Assembly: GCF_009769385.1 (NCBI RefSeq)
Contig: NZ_VKAB01000027.1
Coordinates: 1 to 64,000 of the forward strand
Origin: Saccharothrix deserti
GTDB lineage: Bacteria > Actinomycetota > Actinomycetes > Mycobacteriales > Pseudonocardiaceae
Length of the DNA: 64,000 bases
Direction of reading: 5' to 3'
Shown: in pieces, positions 8,004 to 17,051 of the stretch
Position numbering within the stretch: the stretch's first letter is position 1
Layout: each line of letters starts with the position of its first letter
The notes under the pieces: generated by a model
Database searches by the model: none
Seen by the model: only the letters and a program-made list of their open reading frames with translations
What the model was told of the DNA's origin: nothing
Translations under genes and position numbers: made by a program

Positions 8004-9465
8004 GGATCGCGCTTTTTACTCGACGTGTCAACTCGACCACGCCAGGTTCGGTGCGCCAGCGTGACATTCGGGAGATCAGGGCATTGAGGTAGTCCACGGC
8101 GCGGGCCGAGCTGACGACGGCGAGAGCGGACACGGCGCGGTGACCGTGGTCTAGAGCGTGTTCGAGGTCGGGCCGGTATTCCTGTAAGTAGGTGCTGCCT
8201 AGGACGCTTTGGCGGATGGCGTACGCCCTGGCGAAGGTGTCGGTCGGCATCTCGGCGAACGTGTTCCAGCGCAGTGCTGCGCGCGGTCGACCGAGATCAC
8301 GCTGGATCTCGACCGCATCGGAGGCGAGCCGGCGCTCATCGAAGAAGTCGATCCAGGCCGGATCGTCCCCGGTGCAGGAGTTGGCGGCGTCGAGCAGGCG
8401 CTCCGCTGCGGCGAGCGCACCGTCGGCCATGCGTGCGTTTCCGCTGCGTGCCCAGATCCGGGCCTCGATCAGCTTGAAGAAGCCCTTCACCCGCGGTGTG
8501 GCGTGCCCGCCGACGCGGTGAAACGCACTGTCGGCCATGTCGATCGCGTCGTCGTGGAATCCGCCGAGGCTGCACTGCAGGGCCATGCAGATCAGCACGT
8601 AGCCGCCGAGCGGGACATCACCCGCTGCGCGGGCCTGGCGCAGCGCCTGGATGTAGTGCCGTTGGGCGTTGACGTGGTCACCGTTGTCGAATGCAGTCCA
8701 TCCGGCGAGCCGAGCGAGCTGCGCCGTGGCCGTGAACAGCTGGCGCCCGACGGAGTCGCTGTAGGAGCCGTGCAGCAGCGGGGCCGCGCGTTCCTTGAGG
8801 CAGACGGTGAGCTGAGACGTGCGCCAGTTCCCACCGCCGTAACGGGAATCCCACTGCCGGGCCTGTTCAGCTGTTTCAAGCAGTTCGACGACATCGGCTT
8901 TCCCGACGCGCCGGAAGGCTGCGGGTGACCGCGAGGCGGCGGTGTCGTCGACGGGTAGCGTGAGCCAGCGGCGGACCGGGGTGTTGTAGTTGGCGACGGC
9001 GACGCCAGGGCTGCGGCGGACGTCGCGCCGGTCCACCTGGCTCCAGAACCTGGTCGCGACTTGCACAGCCGTGCCGAGCTCACGCGGGAACTCCAAGCCG
9101 ATACTCGAGTCGGCGTCAGAATCATGGTCCAGGTCGATCTCAGCCAGGCCGACCGGGCGCCCGAGGCGTTCTGCAAGGACTTGGGCAATGAGCGGGCGCA
9201 CCGCCTGGGCTGGCCGCGTTCCCCTCTTCATCCAGTTCGTCCAACTGGTGTGGGTGTAGTGCGTCTCCAGACCGGCGGTCTCCGCGAGCTGGTTGAGCCG
9301 GAAAGCCAACGACTTCTTCGCCGCACCGGATGCCTCGACCAGACGGGTCAAGGCGAGGTTGGGCTGAGGTGTGGAGCTCACGGACCACGGTGGGCCGAGC
9401 GCTCCCGCCAGCACACCCGCGAGTGGAATCCCGTCGACGTGGAGGGCGGTCTCACCACCACTCAC
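7993..9465 (-). CDS. XRE-like transcriptional regulator with TPR-type C-terminus
   Basis: The 490-residue protein has an N-terminal cryptic helix-turn-helix: residues about 36-100 read NLALTRLVEASGAAKKSLAFRLNQLA, then HTSWTNWMKRGTRP. A long alpha-helical C-terminal half resembles the TPR regulators of actinomycete specialised metabolism. It is the first gene of the leftward 7-deazaguanine operon and is divergent from the XRE gene at 9751, so autoregulation and control of the operon are likely. Earlier and later starts are possible. The HTH differs from the four XRE-TPR genes transcribed rightward. Confidence 0.75.
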   Translation of the reverse strand: MSGGETALHVDGIPLAGVLAGALGPPWSVSSTPQPNLALTRLVEASGAAKKSLAFRLNQLAETAGLETHYTHTSWTNWMKRGTRPAQAVRPLIAQVLAERLGRPVGLAEIDLDHDSDADSSIGLEFPRELGTAVQVATRFWSQVDRRDVRRSPGVAVANYNTPVRRWLTLPVDDTAASRSPAAFRRVGKADVVELLETAEQARQWDSRYGGGNWRTSQLTVCLKERAAPLLHGSYSDSVGRQLFTATAQLARLAGWTAFDNGDHVNAQRHYIQALRQARAAGDVPLGGYVLICMALQCSLGGFHDDAIDMADSAFHRVGGHATPRVKGFFKLIEARIWARSGNARMADGALAAAERLLDAANSCTGDDPAWIDFFDERRLASDAVEIQRDLGRPRAALRWNTFAEMPTDTFARAYAIRQSVLGSTYLQEYRPDLEHALDHGHRAVSALAVVSSARAVDYLNALISRMSRWRTEPGVVELTRRVKSAIHAT

Positions 9466-9750
9466 CCCTCAGCGGCACGTCCCGGTGAAAACGGTTCCGG
9501 ATACCCAGGCTGCGCCGAAGTGGAAGCCCTCCCGGACCGCAGCGAGGCCAGTCAACGCTCGGTGATCAACGACAGCCAGAGCGCCGATGGGGCGGCAACA
9601 AGGCGACAATGAGGCGTCACCACTCCTGACCTGCGCAAACGACTTTTTCTGAGGTGGTAGTCCGAACGGGTGCAGCTCGCCGAGCGGGTGATCAGTCTTG
9701 ACCGGTAGCTGGTTATCGTGGCAGGTGACCAACAGTGCGAGGTGGTGTTC
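9466..9750. promoter_or_regulatory. divergent promoter region between two regulators
   Basis: These 285 bases separate the leftward regulator (9465) from the rightward XRE gene (9751) and must hold both promoters. The right half is relatively AT-rich around 9635-9660 and includes the blocks TGACCTGCG-CAAA (about 9632) and CCGAACGGGTG (about 9662). Closely similar blocks recur upstream of the XRE gene at 25467. No convincing -10/-35 pair can be assigned by eye. Confidence 0.45.
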
Positions 9751-11034
9751 ATGGGCAACCGGCGAGATGCCTTCGCCGCGCGGCGTGAGCAGATGGGCTA
9801 CACCCAGGAGAGCTTTGGGGCGGCAGTGGGGGTGGAGTTCTCCACCGTCGGACGCTGGGAACGGGGCGACCTGACCCCGCAGCCGTATCGCCGCCGACGT
9901 ATCGCCAAGGCGCTCGGTGTGAACCTCGACGAGTTGGGTGCGTTGCTCACGCCACCCCGGCAGACTTCTACCGTTGCCGTTGTACCACCCGACCCTGCGG
10001 AGGCCGACGACATGAACCGTCGAGACCTGCTGCGCTTGTTCAGCATGACGGGCGCGTTGCTCGCCCTGCCTGCTGACGAGACGGCCCTCGGCGACGTCGA
10101 CCGGCTCGCCGCCGCGGCTCACACCGGCATGGTGGACACGGCCGGGGCGGCAGAGTTCGCCCAACTCAACTCCCACCTCTGGCGCGTGTATGCCCTGTCG
10201 CCGACCAAGGCCCAGGTACTGCCGCTGGTGCGGGCCCAACTCGACGTGCTCACCGACTCCCTACGCCGACCGCAGACACCAGCGATTCGGCGGCGGCTGT
10301 GCGAGCTGACCGCCGACCTCTTCCAGTTGGCTGGCGAGATCTTCTTTGACGGCGACCGGTACACCGACGCCGCCCACTGCTACGCGCTGGCGGCGACAGC
10401 GGGCAAGGAGGCCGCCGCTTCCGACCTGTGGGCCTGCGCGCTGACCAGGCACGCCTTCATCGCCGTGTACGAGCGCCGGTTCTCCGAAGCCGCACCCGTG
10501 CTCGACTTGGCCGCCACGCTCGCCCGCCGAGGCGACTCCGGCCTGTCGACCCGCCACTGGGTCGCCGTCGTGCAGGCCGAGACCTTCGCCGGCCTCGGCG
10601 ACCTCGACTCCTGCCAACGCGCCCTCGACACCGCTGCGGAGGTCCAGCACCTACAGGGCCCGGTACACAACGGCGGCTGGCTCCGGTTTGACGGCTCGCG
10701 CTTGGCCGAGGAACGCGGTACCTGTTACGTCACGCTGGGCCGCCACGACCTAGCCGAAGCCGCCCTGGTTGACGCCCTGCAGGGCACATTGACCGCCCGC
10801 CGGAAAGCAGGCGTCCTGACCGACCTGGCAATGATCGGGGTGCACCGCCGCGACCCAGACCAGGTCGTCACCTACGCCGACACCGTGCTGGCCGCCGCCC
10901 GCCAGACGGGCTCCGGGGTCATCGCACGGAAGCTGCGCGTTCTACAGCCATACCTCGTCCCCTTGCTTAACCACCAACAGATCCAGCGACTCGATGCCGA
11001 GATCACCGACCTCGTCGGCAACCGCGCCGCGTGA
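9751..11034 (+). CDS. XRE-family regulator with TPR-type C-terminus
   Basis: The protein starts at the ATG MGNRRDAFAARRE. Residues about 8-70 form an XRE helix-turn-helix (GYTQESFGAAVG...STVGRWERG). Residues 110-427 are helical repeats of TPR type. A twin-arginine-like RRDLLRLFSMTGALLAL stretch near residue 92 is a remnant often seen in this regulator family and is probably not an export signal. The HTH is nearly identical to those at 11486, 13742 and 25467. It overlaps or nearly abuts the next gene, suggesting a regulator-partner couplet. Confidence 0.85.
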   Translation: MGNRRDAFAARREQMGYTQESFGAAVGVEFSTVGRWERGDLTPQPYRRRRIAKALGVNLDELGALLTPPRQTSTVAVVPPDPAEADDMNRRDLLRLFSMTGALLALPADETALGDVDRLAAAAHTGMVDTAGAAEFAQLNSHLWRVYALSPTKAQVLPLVRAQLDVLTDSLRRPQTPAIRRRLCELTADLFQLAGEIFFDGDRYTDAAHCYALAATAGKEAAASDLWACALTRHAFIAVYERRFSEAAPVLDLAATLARRGDSGLSTRHWVAVVQAETFAGLGDLDSCQRALDTAAEVQHLQGPVHNGGWLRFDGSRLAEERGTCYVTLGRHDLAEAALVDALQGTLTARRKAGVLTDLAMIGVHRRDPDQVVTYADTVLAAARQTGSGVIARKLRVLQPYLVPLLNHQQIQRLDAEITDLVGNRAA

Positions 11035-11048
11035 TGGAGGACAACCGA

Positions 11049-11408
11049 ATGCACAACGACCGTGGCCGCGTGTTCCGCGAGGCATGGATCGCCGGAGTCA
11101 CTAAGCATTACCCCGGAGAGCCGAAGCCCGGCTACATCACGCCGTGGGACCAGACCCCGGACTGGGAACGGGACGCCGCGACTGCCGTGTACGACCAGGT
11201 CCTTGCCTTCATCAAGGCCACCGATGGCGCCACCTCCAAGCTCACCCCAGACCAGAAAGGCCGCTTTGTGGCGCTGTGCTGGATCGGTCAGATCTTCAAG
11301 CATTTCCCTGAGCCGAAGCCGTCGTACGTCGCGGACTGGGACGACTTGCCGGACTGGCAGAAGGCGACGGACATCGACATCTTCGAGCGCATCGAACAAG
11401 ACGCCTGA
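11049..11408 (+). CDS. conserved-type hypothetical protein with internal duplication
   Basis: The protein has 119 residues from the ATG at 11049, chosen because GGAGG lies about 8 bases upstream; a GTG overlapping the previous stop (11031) is the alternative. It contains two copies of a Trp-rich motif: HYPGEPKPGYITPWDQTPDW at residues about 18-37 and HFPEPKPSYVADWDDLPDW at about 80-98. It has no signal peptide or enzyme motif. The repeats suggest a pseudo-symmetric or dimer-like fold. It is coupled to the preceding XRE regulator. Function unknown. Confidence 0.65.
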   Translation: MHNDRGRVFREAWIAGVTKHYPGEPKPGYITPWDQTPDWERDAATAVYDQVLAFIKATDGATSKLTPDQKGRFVALCWIGQIFKHFPEPKPSYVADWDDLPDWQKATDIDIFERIEQDA

Positions 11409-11485
11409 CCTTGCGGCGTCATAGGCGGACAGGCCGAGGCTGCTAACCCGACGAGGCCGACGGCTGAACAAGGTGGATGAGCGGC

Positions 11486-12790
11486 ATGGGCAACAAGCGT
11501 GAGGCGCTCGCGGCTCGACGCGAGGCGATGGGCTTCACCCAAGAGAAACTGGCCACGGCCGTAGGTGTGGAGTTCTCCACGGTCGGACGGTGGGAACGCG
11601 GTACCTTGACGCCTCAGCCGTGGCGGCGCCCTCGAATCGCGAAAGCCCTGGACGTTTCACTCGACGAGTTGGACGTGTTGCTTGGACAACGTCCGGCCCA
11701 AGACTGGCAGCCGTTCACCGGGCCCGCGGCCTCGGGGCAAGCCCCGGCGACCTCCCTGGTGTCGAATCCGTCTGCCTCCGCGATCTCGGCGGCGTATGAC
11801 CCCACCGCACGCGTCGACGTGGGAACGGTGCCGGCCACGTTCCTGGAATCACTCACCTTGACCGTGAAGTCGCCACGTCGGATCGGATGGGCCGAGGTCG
11901 AGCAGGTCAAGCTGATGACGGGCACGCTCGCCGCTAGTGAGAACCTCTACGGCGGCGGCATGGCGGGCGAGGCAGGGGCCGCACACCTGCGATGGGCCAG
12001 CCGCCTGCTGAGCGCACAGGCCAGCACAGCCGTTGAAGCGGGCATGTTCGAAGCGGTCGGAAATTTGGCGGGAGTTGTCGCGTTCTCAGCCTTCGACGTC
12101 GGTAACCATGACGCCGCAGCGCGATGCTTCCGGTTCGGCCTGTGGTGCGCCGAGCAGGGCGGCTCGTGGGAACTGCGTGCAGCGACCCTCGCCGACATGG
12201 CCCGCCAAGCCATCTACCTGGGCAACCTGGACGAGGCCCTGTCGTTGATCGAGTTCGCCCAGGTCCGAGCTGACCGGCTCACCGCCACCGCGAGGGCAAT
12301 GATCGGCGTTGTCCGCGCTCGATTGCTGGCGATGCTGGGCCGCCATGACGAAGCACGAGCCGACGTAGACCGCGCCGACATGCACTTCGCCCACCGGCAA
12401 GTGGCCACCAACCCGCCCTGGCTCGTCTATTACGACGAGGCCGAACACGCAGGTAGCAGCGCGCGAGCACTTACTCCGCTCGCGGTGGCGGGCAAGCGGC
12501 CGGGCGATGCCGCCGAACGCCTCGAAACCGCGATCCGACTGCACAGCGATGCCTATCCGCGCTCACGAACATTCTCCAGGACCCGCTTGGCTACTTTGCA
12601 CATGACGATCGGTGACCCACGTGAAGCCGTCGACATCGGACGGCAGGCCATCGCTGACGCCGCGATGTTGAACTCTCGGCGGATGGATGAGGAACTCTCC
12701 AAGCTGATGCGGGCGTGCAAACGTCACCGGTCGATCCCGGAAGTGGCCGTACTCTCGGACTTCGTGGCATCGGCTATGAGCGATGTCTGA
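11486..12790 (+). CDS. XRE-family regulator with TPR-type C-terminus
   Basis: The protein has about 434 residues from the ATG at 11486; ATG 11477 is in frame just upstream. The N-terminal XRE domain (GFTQEKLATAVGVEFSTVGRWERGTL, split here across residues 14-40) is followed by the shared TPQPWRRPRIAKAL segment. A linker follows, then helical repeats to the C-terminus. Its 3' end overlaps the phosphotransferase start at 12783, so the pair is translated together. By analogy it binds DNA near its own promoter. The effector is unknown. Confidence 0.85.
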   Translation: MGNKREALAARREAMGFTQEKLATAVGVEFSTVGRWERGTLTPQPWRRPRIAKALDVSLDELDVLLGQRPAQDWQPFTGPAASGQAPATSLVSNPSASAISAAYDPTARVDVGTVPATFLESLTLTVKSPRRIGWAEVEQVKLMTGTLAASENLYGGGMAGEAGAAHLRWASRLLSAQASTAVEAGMFEAVGNLAGVVAFSAFDVGNHDAAARCFRFGLWCAEQGGSWELRAATLADMARQAIYLGNLDEALSLIEFAQVRADRLTATARAMIGVVRARLLAMLGRHDEARADVDRADMHFAHRQVATNPPWLVYYDEAEHAGSSARALTPLAVAGKRPGDAAERLETAIRLHSDAYPRSRTFSRTRLATLHMTIGDPREAVDIGRQAIADAAMLNSRRMDEELSKLMRACKRHRSIPEVAVLSDFVASAMSDV

Positions 12791-13691
12791 TGTGGACACC
12801 GATGCGGTTCTGTCCAGAAATCCACGCGAGGTGCTGGCAGTAGCGGGCAGCAAAGCAGGTGTGCCAACCGCGGAAGCCACACTGATCCGTGACGGCACCA
12901 ACGTGCTCTACCGGTTGACCGGTGAGGTCGTCGCTCGCGTTGGCCCTCCGGGGTCTCAACGTGTCGCAGCCCGTCAGGTCCGTGCCTCGCACTGGTTGGC
13001 CGAGGTTGGGATCCCCGTCGTGCGTGCCCTCGACAACATCGACCAGCCCACGATTGTCGGGGATCGGCCCGTCACATGGTGGGTAGAGCTGCCCGAACAT
13101 CGCCACGCCACGCCCGCCGAACTAGGCGCAGTACTGGCACGACTTCACGCCCTGGAAATACCAGAAGCGCCCTCCTTCTCCGTTGTCGACCCCTTCGAGG
13201 GCCTGCGCGACTCAATCGACGGCGGAAACGCCCTGCCGGAAGCTGACCGGGCCTGGCTTCGAGATCTCACGGAGCGGCTGCACAAAGAGTACTTGGCGCT
13301 CGTTCCGGGACTACCTCAGTGCGTCATCCACGGCGATGCATGGCAGGGCAACGTCGTTGTCCCCAGCGCGGGCGGCGCCCCAGTGTTGCTGGATCTCGAC
13401 CATATCGGGATCGGGCCTCGTGAGTGGGACCTGGTCTCGTTGGCCGTCGATTACACCGACTTCGCCCGGATCGCGGACTTGGATTACCAGGCATTCGTGG
13501 ACGCTTACGGCGGTTACGACATGACCGCGTTGCCTGGCTATCGCACCCTGGCGACGATCAGAGAACTACGTTGGACAGTCTTCGTCCTCGGCAAAGCCAA
13601 TGCCAACCCGGAAGCAGCCGAACAGGTACGACACCGGGTGGCCTGTTTGCGGGGCGAAATCAGTCGACCGTGGTCGTGGTCGGCGTTTTGA
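12783..13691 (+). CDS. aminoglycoside phosphotransferase-family (APH) kinase
   Basis: The 302-residue protein has the APH/choline-kinase fold. Residues about 30-60 hold the nucleotide lobe (TNVLYRLTGEVVARVGPPG). CVIHGDAWQGNVVV near residue 180 is the catalytic loop (HGDxxxxN), and VLLDLDHIGIGPREWDL is the Mg-binding DxD-type segment. Such kinases phosphorylate small hydroxylated molecules, sometimes antibiotics. The ATG overlaps the regulator's end. Resistance to, or tailoring of, a cluster product is possible but not shown. Confidence 0.85.
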   Translation: MSDVDTDAVLSRNPREVLAVAGSKAGVPTAEATLIRDGTNVLYRLTGEVVARVGPPGSQRVAARQVRASHWLAEVGIPVVRALDNIDQPTIVGDRPVTWWVELPEHRHATPAELGAVLARLHALEIPEAPSFSVVDPFEGLRDSIDGGNALPEADRAWLRDLTERLHKEYLALVPGLPQCVIHGDAWQGNVVVPSAGGAPVLLDLDHIGIGPREWDLVSLAVDYTDFARIADLDYQAFVDAYGGYDMTALPGYRTLATIRELRWTVFVLGKANANPEAAEQVRHRVACLRGEISRPWSWSAF

Positions 13692-13741
13692 GTCGGCGAC
13701 CTCCGACTTACTCGTACATCGAACATCCGAGGTGGTAAACG

Positions 13742-14983
13742 TTGGACCGACGACAGGAACTCGCGGCTCGACGTGAGGCGATGGGCTTCACACAGGAATC
13801 GCTTGCGCAGAAGATCGGTGTCGAAGCCTCAACCGTCGGTCGATGGGAACGTGGCACGCTCACGCCACAACCGTGGCGTCGGCTGAGAATCGCATCGGAA
13901 CTCAAGCTCTCGCTCGCTGAGCTCGACACACTACTTAACCCCTCGACATCCGGCGCCGCGCCTACCGAGGCCATGATCAGTCGACGTGAAATCATGCGGG
14001 ATACAGCCCTGCTAACGGGTACGGTGCTTGCACACCGTTGGCTCGCCGCGCCTGACAGCGTCGCCGAAGCCAGCTCCGATGGAGTTGCTGCTCTGCAAGA
14101 TCTGTCCTCGACAACGGCCGCTGTGACGAGGTTGCACGAGACCTATCAAGCCGCTCGATACGCCGAGGTCGCCAGCGCGCTGTCCACTGTCGCAGACGCC
14201 ATAACTGCGTTGATGTCCACCAGTCGGGGACAAGAACGACGCCAAGCTCTGATCCTGCGATGCAGTACCGCAGTGGTGGAAGCGAAGCTGGCAACCAAAA
14301 CAGGTGACGGTGCGGCGGCACGTGTCGCCGCCGAACGTGCGAAAGCGGCTGCCGACGAAGCCGACGATCCGTTCGGACAGGCTAGTGCGGCGTACCAGAT
14401 GACCTGCGCCTTGCTCAAGCTTGATCAAGCCGCCGTTGCAGAGGAACTCGCGGTCGGTGCTGCTGCAACCGTGACCGGCGATGACCCTCGCCGCATCAGT
14501 CGGGCGGGCGCGCTGACGTTGATCGCGGCGATCATCGCAGCCAGGCGAAACGACCTCGCCACTGCCCGTGGCAGGCTGGAGACGGCACAACGGCTGGCAG
14601 ACCGGCTCGGACGAGACGCCAACGTCGGCTATACCGCGTTTGGCCCCACTAACGTCACCATTCACCGCATGTCGGCGGCCGTGGCCCTGGACGACCCGTA
14701 CCAACTGCTCGCCATCAGCGAACGACTCGATCCCACTCGTATGCCCACAGGATTGCGCGGCCGGCGAGCCCAGTTCCACCTCGACAGCGCCTGGGCACAC
14801 ACGCAGATCGACGAAGATGCCCTTGCAGTGCTGCACTTGCTGGAAACCGATCGCATCGCGCCCGAGATCGTTTACACCAGTCGTACAGCCCACAACCTCA
14901 TCCGAGACCTGATGGCACGTGAACGGCGTCGTGAGGTGCCCGGCCTGCGCGAACTGGCAATCCGTACCGGAGTGGCGGCGTGA
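13742..14983 (+). CDS. XRE-family regulator with TPR-type C-terminus
   Basis: The 413-residue protein starts at a TTG (13742) about 6 bases after GAGGTGG. The XRE domain reads GFTQESLAQKIG...STVGRWERG, then the same TPQPWRRLRIA segment as its paralogues. A SRREIMRDTALLTGTVL stretch near residue 80 parallels the RRDLLRLFSM stretch of the gene at 9751. The remainder is helical repeat. The stop overlaps the GTG of the flavoprotein gene (GTGA), so this is the third rightward regulator-partner couplet. Confidence 0.85.
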   Translation: MDRRQELAARREAMGFTQESLAQKIGVEASTVGRWERGTLTPQPWRRLRIASELKLSLAELDTLLNPSTSGAAPTEAMISRREIMRDTALLTGTVLAHRWLAAPDSVAEASSDGVAALQDLSSTTAAVTRLHETYQAARYAEVASALSTVADAITALMSTSRGQERRQALILRCSTAVVEAKLATKTGDGAAARVAAERAKAAADEADDPFGQASAAYQMTCALLKLDQAAVAEELAVGAAATVTGDDPRRISRAGALTLIAAIIAARRNDLATARGRLETAQRLADRLGRDANVGYTAFGPTNVTIHRMSAAVALDDPYQLLAISERLDPTRMPTGLRGRRAQFHLDSAWAHTQIDEDALAVLHLLETDRIAPEIVYTSRTAHNLIRDLMARERRREVPGLRELAIRTGVAA

Positions 14984-15543
14984 GCCAGAACCGCGGCTCT
15001 GTCTACCTCGTAGTAACGGGCGCGCCGCCGGTGCTACGGATCGACGAGTTCGTCACCCTGCTGTCCAAGCAGGGATGGAGGGTGTCGTTGATCGCTACTC
15101 CCACTGCGGCCTCGTGGATCGACCTCGACGCACTCGCTGCCGAAGCTGGCTGCTTGGCGCGGGTGACAGCACGCCCACCAGGCGAACAGGACTCGCTGCC
15201 GACAGCAGATCTCGTCATCGCCGCGCCGCTGACGTTCAACTCCCTCAACAAGTGGGCTGCGGGTATCAGCGACTGTGTGGCTCTGGGCGTGTTGAACGAG
15301 TTGCTCGGCGCCGAGATACCGATCATCGCTGCACCGTGCGTGAAAGCGTTGCTGCGCAAGCATCCTGCGTACGCTGACAGCGTGGAACGCCTGACACAGT
15401 GCGGAGTGGTCATGCTTGACCCCGATGCGGTCACCACCCGCGCCGAGGACGGGCTGGCCACCTTCGACTGGACACAGATCCTGTCAGCCGTGACCGCGAA
15501 CACCAGCGGCGAATCGTCGACCGGTTCACCGTCCGCCACATGA
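14980..15543 (+). CDS. flavoprotein (HFCD / PPC-decarboxylase-like)
   Basis: The 187-residue Rossmann-type protein has VYLVVTGAPP at the N-terminus, then TADLVIAAPLTFNSLNKWAAGISDCVALGVLNE (here in two parts, residues about 75-107) and IIAAPCVKALLRKHPAY. The ladder AAPLTFNSLNKWAAG corresponds to the PxTxNTxxKxAxGxAD motif of the flavin-dependent Cys decarboxylase family. It may be an FMN-binding decarboxylase or a redox partner. It is coupled to the preceding XRE regulator by a GTGA overlap and converges on the PIG-L gene 18 bases away. Confidence 0.8.
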   Translation: MSQNRGSVYLVVTGAPPVLRIDEFVTLLSKQGWRVSLIATPTAASWIDLDALAAEAGCLARVTARPPGEQDSLPTADLVIAAPLTFNSLNKWAAGISDCVALGVLNELLGAEIPIIAAPCVKALLRKHPAYADSVERLTQCGVVMLDPDAVTTRAEDGLATFDWTQILSAVTANTSGESSTGSPSAT

Positions 15544-15561
15544 TCGCAGGGCCGGTCGAGG

Positions 15562-16200
15562 TCACAGGGCTGCAGCGGCGGGCAGGCGGCCGAGGACGGG
15601 TAGTGGGACGAAGTTCTCGGCGTGCGTGACGCCGATGCGGATGCCCCACAGGCGGGCGAGGGTCTCGGCCATCGGGCCGAAGTGCTCGTCGATGGGTTGC
15701 GAGGCGTGTGCGGCCAGGGCGCGTTGCTTGGTGGTCCAGGTGCTGCTGATGTCGACGATGGTGTGCGCGGGGATGGTGCCGTCGAGGGTGAGGCCGTTGT
15801 AGGTGTCGGCGGTGTAGACGCGACGAGGATGCCCGGTGGTGATGACCACCTCGGGCAGTGCGTCGAGCAGGGCTTCGGCGATCCGTCGGTGGTCGGCGTG
15901 CACGTCGCGCAGCGGGTGGGTGATGACGACCTCGGGGCGGGACTCGAGCAGCAGCTCGCGCAGGGCCGCCGCAGTGGGCTGCTCGATCTGGTAGAGCCCG
16001 GCGCCGAGTACGGCCGCCCCAGCGGCGGCCTCGGCGGCGCGCGGTTCGGGATGGCGCGGGACGGCGATGGTGACGGCGGCCCCGGCGGCGGCGCACAGGG
16101 CCAGCGTGCCCCCGGCCCACAGTTCGGCGTCGTCGGGGTGGGCCATCACGGTGAGCACGGAGCCGGGCGCGGCGAAGGCGGGCGTGGTCACGGGGTTCAC
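15562..16200 (-). CDS. PIG-L family (LmbE-like) deacetylase
   Basis: The protein of about 212 residues begins with VLTVMAHPDDAELWAGG (zinc His and Asp-Asp at about residues 21-24) and has THPLRDVHADHR (second zinc site) near residue 95. The family removes N-acetyl groups from GlcNAc-containing conjugates, for example MshB in mycothiol synthesis. It is the last gene of the leftward operon and overlaps the nuclease gene. With the GT4 two genes upstream it forms an MshA/MshB-like pair, suggesting an aminosugar on the product. Confidence 0.88.
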   Translation of the reverse strand: MNPVTTPAFAAPGSVLTVMAHPDDAELWAGGTLALCAAAGAAVTIAVPRHPEPRAAEAAAGAAVLGAGLYQIEQPTAAALRELLLESRPEVVITHPLRDVHADHRRIAEALLDALPEVVITTGHPRRVYTADTYNGLTLDGTIPAHTIVDISSTWTTKQRALAAHASQPIDEHFGPMAETLARLWGIRIGVTHAENFVPLPVLGRLPAAAAL

Positions 16201-17051
16201 CAGAGCCCGAGCTTGTCAATGACCTCGGCAGGCTTGGGCAGGGACCGGCTCGGCCGGCCAGTCGGTAGCAGCGGAAGGTCGAGGTCGACACGCATCCTGA
16301 TGAGGTCCCGCCACGAGAGGATCTGGTCCCAGGCGTTGGTCACGGCCGTGCCTTTCGCACCGGTCAGCCGTCCGGAGTCGGGGAGCTGGTCGAGGGCGAG
16401 CCCGCCTTGGAGCAGCTTGGCAGCGGTGCGCGCGCCGATGCCCTTCACACCGGGGATGTTGTCGGAGGCGTCGCCTTTGAGCGCGCAGAAGTCCGGCCAT
16501 TGCGGCGGGGTGACCTCGTGGCGGGCGAGGACCTCGGCGGGGCCGATGTGGCGGCGGCCTCGGTTCATCCCGGTGTTGAGCACCAGGACGTTGTCGGTGA
16601 CCAGTTGGTAGAAGTCGCGGTCGCCGGACATGATCCACACCGGCCGCTCGGGTTCGTCCCGGCCTGTGGTGGCGACGAGGGTGGCGATCACGTCGTCGGC
16701 TTCGGCGGTGTCGATCTCGATCCAGGCCAGGTCGTAGGCGGTCAGGGCGTCCTGGACGTGCGGAATCGCCCGGATGGGCTTGAGTGCGGCCTCGTCCACG
16801 ACCCGGTTGGCCTTGTAGTCGCCGTCGGTGGTCTGGCGTTCGGCCGCGCCGTGCTGGCCGTCGAACACCACGAGCACCTCGGGCGGAGCGGAGAACTCCT
16901 CGCGGATGGCCACGCGCAGTAGCGCGAAGAAGGCGAACTCGGCCGTGAGCTCGCGGGTCTTGTCACGGGAGTAGATGGCGGCGGGAAATCCGAACGCGCC
17001 ACGCCAGAGCAGGTTGTGGCCGTCTACCAGCAGGAGAGGGACAGCGGACAT
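16197..17051 (-). CDS. 5'-3' exonuclease/FEN-family nuclease
   Basis: The 284-residue protein has the FEN architecture: LLVDGHNLLWR (first metal Asp), VVFDGQHGAAER, TAEADDVIATL, SGDRDFYQLV and the helix-three-turn-helix KGDASDNIPGVKGIG. It resembles the 5'-nuclease domain of DNA polymerase I without the polymerase. Its ATG overlaps the GT4 stop (TGATG). A structure-specific nuclease inside a sugar and nucleoside operon with a reverse transcriptase is unexpected. It could process nucleic acid that carries the modification or act with the RT. That role is inference. Confidence 0.9.
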   Translation of the reverse strand: MSAVPLLLVDGHNLLWRGAFGFPAAIYSRDKTRELTAEFAFFALLRVAIREEFSAPPEVLVVFDGQHGAAERQTTDGDYKANRVVDEAALKPIRAIPHVQDALTAYDLAWIEIDTAEADDVIATLVATTGRDEPERPVWIMSGDRDFYQLVTDNVLVLNTGMNRGRRHIGPAEVLARHEVTPPQWPDFCALKGDASDNIPGVKGIGARTAAKLLQGGLALDQLPDSGRLTGAKGTAVTNAWDQILSWRDLIRMRVDLDLPLLPTGRPSRSLPKPAEVIDKLGLW

